Shown in pieces: positions 1-6,000 of a DNA stretch of 6,747 nt. Below the pieces are notes generated by a model. That model searched no databases. It was not told the DNA's origin and worked only from the letters and a program-made list of their open reading frames with translations. This DNA is from Candidatus Omnitrophota bacterium (GTDB taxonomy: Bacteria > Omnitrophota > Koll11 > Gygaellales > Profunditerraquicolaceae): positions 18,680 to 25,426 of the forward strand of contig JAPLLP010000251.1 of the NCBI GenBank assembly GCA_026387515.1, in the 5' to 3' direction. Both the position numbers and the translations under genes were made by a program. How positions within the stretch are numbered: the stretch's first letter is position 1; every line of letters begins with the position of its first letter.

Positions 1-3000
1 GGGGAATATTTTGCCCGTAAATATTATAAGAAAATATCCAAAGCCATTCAATCCGGAGATAAAGATGAATTAGATGCGCTCGCAGCTAAAATAAGCAGCA
101 AAGTTGAAGGTTTCACAATTTTGAAGGCCGCATACCTTACAGTTAAATTTGCCGCCTTTACAGGTTTCTTATTCGGGGTAATCTCTTTAGGGCTTTTTGT
201 GCAGTCCGCCAGTTTCATTATTACAGCAATCCCAATGCTCGGCATCATAGCATTTGCGGTATATGATTTTAAGAAATACCGCAATGATGTAAGAAGCGAC
301 TTAAAAGGAGGTTTTATCTGGAATTCTTTATCACCTGGCACCTATAACGAGAAAGTTTTTGAAGCGGCGAAAGACAAATTTAAAGAAAAATATGATGATA
401 GGAAATACGCAGAGGAAAAAGCTACTGAGGCAGAAAGAGAAGAATTCGCACAATGGGTAACCGAATTGGTAAATAGCAAAGAGGTCCTTTTAGAGCGTGT
501 AAAACAATGGGTATTCCAGATTGTGGAAGCGCAGGAAGATGAGCGAAGGTGGGAGGGGGTTGTTGCGAAATCAAAGTTTTCTGAAGTCAGTTCAAATGGA
601 GAGGCGATCTTAAGTGAGTTAATCAAAAATGGTATTTTGGAGGAGGTTTCTTCAGCAGAGGTACGTTTAAAGCCGAATACCGACCTAAAAGAAGACGCTA
701 TCCGGGGAATTGCAAAAGGTGATTTTGATAAAATTTGGGCTATTTTGCAACAGGCCCATCAGGAGTTAGGCAAAAGTCGGGTTCTCTTCAGAGAAAAGAC
801 CTCGCTATTTAAGATTGTCTGGGTCTGGGGATACCTTGGCGCAAGGTTACTAGCATTTACCCTTATTCACATAATCCCCTTTAGCTTACAAGCAATCGTC
901 TTTATTTTAATATTGCCTTTTATTATAGCCGCTCACACTATCTTGTTAGTTATAGGGTTGGCTAGTAAATTATTTTCATTGCTGCGATTAAAATCAGGCA
1001 CTAAGTCGCATCCGGCAGGAAGGGGTTTAGGACAAAATGAAAGGGATTTAGAGCCAATAAGAATAGTGTCTAACTATCTGAAGACTCCCGAGATAATAAG
1101 AATAAGAGAAAAAAGGGACAGCTTAGCAACATTTACGAAAAGCCTTATATTTATCTCGCTAGTTATTTTAGGAACATTGCTTGCTTATAACATAGGTTGG
1201 AATCGCTTAGTAGATGATTATGGTTTTCTCTTGTTTATTCTTATAGTTGGGATGGTTATTATTTTAGCTATAGCCGTTGAACTAGCCAGAGGTGCTAACA
1301 ACCTGATAGATAAGAATATTTGCGATAAGATTATTTGCAAAAGAGTGTTAAGCCACGAAGCCCAGAATATTATCAAAGGTGCAGAAGATGGGTCAATACC
1401 AGTATGCATTGCGGCAAGGGCGCTGGAAGTGATTGGCGACACAGAAAGAGCAATCTCCCTCTTGTTGAATAAGGTCGCTCATTTAGATGAAAAAGAGCCA
1501 GATTTCTATTTACTATACCCTGAAATATTTAGGGTATTAAGTGAACTTGGTATGAATGAAGCGCAGATAGCTGAACATTTTGCCGATAAACTATCCGAGC
1601 TAAATCCGCCAAAAATTCGTTACGCCCTAGCAATGGCGTTGGGGAAGCGTGGTGATAAACGGGCGATAGAGCCGTTAATTGAGTTTTTAAAGAATGGCGA
1701 TAGTTCTGATGAAACAATAGAAGTCTTAGTTGGTTTGGGGGATAACAGAGTAACTGAGGCATTTATTGAGTTATTGGACCATGAAGATGGACCTGTTCGT
1801 TGGGGCGCCGCAGGTGCTTTAGCTAAAATGGGGGTTTTGAGCCCAGGCCTAAAAGTAAGAGTATCTCTCAATGAGTTAGTATCTACTAAACCATTTAACC
1901 GCCAAAGAGCAATAAACGAATTGATAGGAGTAGATTGCCCGATAGGAAAAGCAATAAAGGTTTTACTAACCAAGCTTGAAGCAAAGAATATGCCTACAGA
2001 AGTAGCTGTTAGGGATGCGATACCAGCAGTAGCTAAAGCAACTGGGGATAAGCAGGATTGGTTTATAGCAGCGTTAGATTTAGGCCAAGAATTAATAGAT
2101 AGTGACGTCCTGCCTTGTTCGACATTAGAGTATGGCGTGCCACTGGCTGTAGAATCAGCGCGCGATAATACCGAGTGGTTTAGGCAAAACTTAATTGTCC
2201 TAAGGAAACTTGCGCTTGATTTGGCTGGGAAGGGGATTGACCCTTTTGAAACGTTAAAATACGGAGAGGAGGCTATAAGAAAATTTGCTCTTGACCCGCA
2301 GGGTTTTGCCGAGGCCTTGGAGGCAGCAAAATTGATACCTTTGTGGTTTAAGACAGCCAGAGATAAGGAGTTAAAGGATAATAAATTAATAGAAGCAATT
2401 CCAAGCATAGTAAATTACGCGAGCAGTATCGAGGAATTGGAGCGCATTCTTGTTTTAGAAATGAACTCAATAGGTAAAAAAGTGATTAGTGACGTGTACT
2501 ATGATTGTCCCAGTCCAGAGTCTTCTTGCAAGGGATTTAAAGGGGATTGCAGTGGAGAGTGTAAAAGGGTGTGCTGTGGTTATGAGATAGAAGTTATAGG
2601 TAAACGTAGCTGCGCTTTGCCATACCGAGATTATGGCGAAGAGAGACCTAATACCAAATCCCACCCGGCCGACAAGTATGCGGCTTTATTTAGGAAGCTG
2701 ACCTCCGGCTCTGTTGGGGCGGGACAAACTCCTTCGGTAAGCTTACCGCAACCACAGCCCCAGAGCATTCCGCAGCCCGCTCCTCTGCCGCAGTCTACTG
2801 CTGTGGCGCCTCAGCCAATCGTTCCGGTAAGCAGGGCAAAAGACAGAGAAGGCTACCTGCTTGCCTATGAAGGCGTGACTTTCTCCAACGGCAGTTTTAC
2901 GGTTGGGCCGCAACCCGGTATTATGGCCGCCAGATTAGCCGAGGCATTGAATGCGGCGCTTGCACTTTGCCGAGATACCACTCCTTTACGCGGCCCGCCG

Positions 3001-6000
3001 ATCGCGGTGCATCTCAAAGAACGCCATACCGCCAATGTCACCAAATTTATAGATGTGTTTGGAAGGGTACATTTGATTATTAATGAACGATTCTTCCAGT
3101 ATTTTGTTGACCCCGCCATTATTTCGGCTTATCCCCCGGAAATAGCAAAGGAGTTTAGTGAAGTCAGCCCTTGGCTTATCGCGGAAAGAATCGGCCATGA
3201 ATTAAAGCACTCCAACAGTATCGGCTCTCCCAGAAAAGAGCGTTTGGAGGAGATAGAGGTTTTGAGGGATTTTGAAATTCCTTTCCGCAAGAGATTATTA
3301 GTCAATCCCGCGCTCCAGGAGAAGATCAGGAGATTCTTTAAGACAGTAAGGCCGGTATTCAGATCCGGGCATTTCTACGGTACCCCGCAGGATTTCCCGA
3401 CAGCGCCTTGGAAATCCGGGTATCCTACCAAAGGATTCTTAGGTTATGCCGCTACTCTGGAGGGAGAGGCTCTTCAGAGAGCAGTGGAATGGTATATTGA
3501 TACTTATTATGACTTTGGCCCGGAGGCCAAATCCCATCCCGCAGGCCTCGAGCAGTTCGGTTCACTGCCCCCTTACCGCAAGACTATCCATATCGTCGGC
3601 CCTGCCCGCAGCGGTAAATCCACTATTGCCGACTACATTGCCCAGCGTCTGCAACAGGAAGAGGATGTATCGGTAGTAGTCTTTAATACTGGAGACCGGT
3701 TCCGCCCCTTCACCTATAAGCTGCTCCGGGACTCTATATGGCTGAAGGATCTTGCCGGAAATGCCCCTATCCAGCTTGAGGAAAAAGAAGGCCGCATCTA
3801 TATCACCCCTGTCCAGGGGATCCCGGTAGATATCACCGAGAGGCTCAAGGATGCATTAATAACTATTGTGAGTGCTTGTAGCATTGACTATCGGATCTCC
3901 TTCAGATACAGTAGGATCAAGATAGTCATGGACGGGGAAGATATTACCGAGCACCTCCAGGATGAGATGGTAAACTATAATATAGACATCATCGCCAAAT
4001 TAGAGCCGGCCAGGTCCCTGATGAAACAAAAGACAGAGAAGCTCGCCAAGGCCGTAGCAAATATACCTCTGGTGATTAATACCGGCAGGGGCTTTATTTC
4101 CCACGCCGTCTGCAGGCTCTTTGTTACTGCCACCGAAGAAAAGAGGGCCCGCCGCGACTGTCTCTACCTGGGCAAAGACCCCACTAATCCGGCAGTCTTT
4201 AACCAGGCCCTGGCTCTCCTAAAGAGGCGGGATTCCAAGGATAGAATCGCCAATCTGCTGAACAATTATTCTTCAATCTACCATCTCTTAGACACTACTG
4301 ATCTGACTCTCCAACAGCAGAACGAAGAGGCCTACAGCTATGTAAGGAAGGTCCTGGATGAATACCGCCAGAAAAGAGGCTATAAAGAGGAGATCATGCA
4401 GCTCCTTGCCGTAGACCGGTCTAATGGCCCGGGCAGGATCTCCTTTATGCTCTTAAAAGGCGGCGAGAATGGCGGCCTGCATCCTACGGTAAGCGATGAA
4501 ATCTTTGCTTCCTTGGGGGGAGAAGGATTCCGCTGCTACGCCTGCCAGCCCTCCCTTGAGGAATGGCAGCATATCGTCAGGAGATGGGAGACTTCCCTGT
4601 TCAGGATGATCGAGGGCCCCAGAGGGACCTCCGGCCTTTACGGAGTCAAGCCGCCAGCTATTAATGGCGGGCAATTCTCAGACTTCCAAACCAAGGTTAA
4701 AGATATTAAAGAGGCTATTGAGAAGAACGACCCCTGGAAGTTCCAGAGGACACTGATTAAACTGCGCACTGTTTATCCCTATATCTCCGAGGTAGAAAAT
4801 CTGCAGCTGCTCTGGCTGTACATGTCCGAGTACAAATGTCAGCTTGTTGTCGTGGTAAGAGACTGCTCCCGCGCTGATTTCTTAACCCGCAGGCAATTTA
4901 CCCTGGCAGATGTCGCTACCCTGCTCAAGCATGTCAGGCCTGACCTGTATGAGGCCTTTATAGGAGGAAGCCTTAATAGCGGTAGCTTAATGCAGTATAT
5001 CTATGAGCAACTGGATGAACAGGATTTCTTTAAGGCTTTTATCGTTGGCCCCACCAATCCCCTGCGTGCTCCCCAAGGCACCCTGCGTAATATTATTGCC
5101 AGGCACTTTGCCTACGGTTCGTTGCGGCACCTCTTGGCCCAGGGAAGGGCAAGGAATATACCCGATGGAGATACAGCCAAGACCTTTAACGCCATACACT
5201 GTCCTGTCAGCGGGGAGGTAGCCAGAGAGATCGGGGTATTAACCCGTCAGGATGCCAGTGATGTACTGGGTTATCTAAAGGCATTATGGGTTTTTCCTGC
5301 CACCCCCGGTTCCAAATCCCATCCGGCAGGGAGGGAGGAAGGTTTCGGCTCACTTCTTCCTCGCCGCAACATTATTCAAATCGTCAGTTCTGGCACAGCC
5401 GACAACATTGCTATTGCCCAGTATGTAGCCAAACGTTTAAGCAAAGAGAGAAGCATCCCTGCAACCATTGTTACTCAGAAAGGCTTTATCCCTCAGGCGA
5501 TATGCAGGATTTTGGTTGCTACTGCAGAGGAAATAGGCGTTGCACAGGAAGTTTCCTTGTATCCCGGCGCCTATGAAGTATTGAATATAGCCAACATGGC
5601 GCAGGATGAGCAAAGCGAGAGGGTATATACCTATATAAGTACCCAGCTCGATACTTATATAGCGCAGAGGGCGGCTCAGGAGGCCATATTTGAAATAATA
5701 CTAGGAGATAGGGCACAGGTTAAGGAAGGTACAGTATCCTGTTTTCTTCTTAAGGGTGGAGAGCATGGTTCGGTAGCGTCGGCGGTCAAAGATGATATCC
5801 TTAGGGCATTGCCTGCGGATGAGTTCCGCTTAATTGAAGGAGATATTGCTTTGGCAGGGCTAGAGAGTGTTCTATCCAGATGGGAAAAACCTCTCTCAAA
5901 ACAGGTGGGCAGGCCTGCTGCTGCGGAAAAGGAAGCAAGCGGCCTTTTTGATGAGCAGGGTATTGACTATAGTTTAGTCCAAGAGATGAAAAAGAAAGGC

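Larger units (their letters stand above)
3529..5313 (+). repeat. Tandem module unit A (linker + CMP-kinase-like + NDPK-like), residues 1177-1771
   Basis: First of two tandem paralogous units. It aligns with unit B (5314-6591) at the linker (KSHPAG...FGSL), the first strand and helix (IHIVG...IADYIAQRL against IQIV...IAQYVAKRL), the GRGF block (TGRGFISHAVCRLFVTATEE against TQKGFIPQAICRILVATAEE), the joining helix (EAYSYVRKVLDEYRQ against RVYTYISTQLDTYIA), and throughout the NDPK-like half (LLKGGENG/LLKGGEHG, NDPW, EQLDEQDF/EELDEQDF, GPTNPL, GTLR, HCP). Unit A is about 170 residues longer. Confidence 0.9.

Noticed and set aside
303..315. Strong Shine-Dalgarno-like AAAAGGAGGTTTT inside the gene
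   Set aside because: No ATG, GTG or TTG lies at a suitable distance downstream and the giant frame runs through it; it simply encodes Leu-Lys-Gly-Gly-Phe.
1620..2408. Minus-strand open frame of about 262 codons
   Set aside because: It lies entirely antisense to the continuous + strand frame, its product is Ser/Ala/Leu-rich with no recognisable motif, and the + strand here encodes HEAT-like helices. It is a shadow of codon bias.
4957..4989. Internal AGGAGG followed by ATG as a start of a separate gene
   Set aside because: The ATG is over 20 bases downstream, and the site falls inside the NDPK-like domain, whose essential first strand lies upstream in the same frame.
5296..5330. Possible hairpin CCTGCC ... 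GGCAGG around linker copy 4
   Set aside because: Only a six-pair stem with a loop of about 23 bases, not found at the other four linker copies, and located inside coding sequence; not a terminator or mobile-element end.
5286..5576. Plus-strand out-of-frame open frame with a CxxC...CxxH-like pattern (HCYCPVCSQTF, then HPCNHC)
   Set aside because: It looks like a zinc finger at first sight, but it is the +3 reading of the start of the second kinase module, whose frame +1 translation aligns clearly with the upstream copy.
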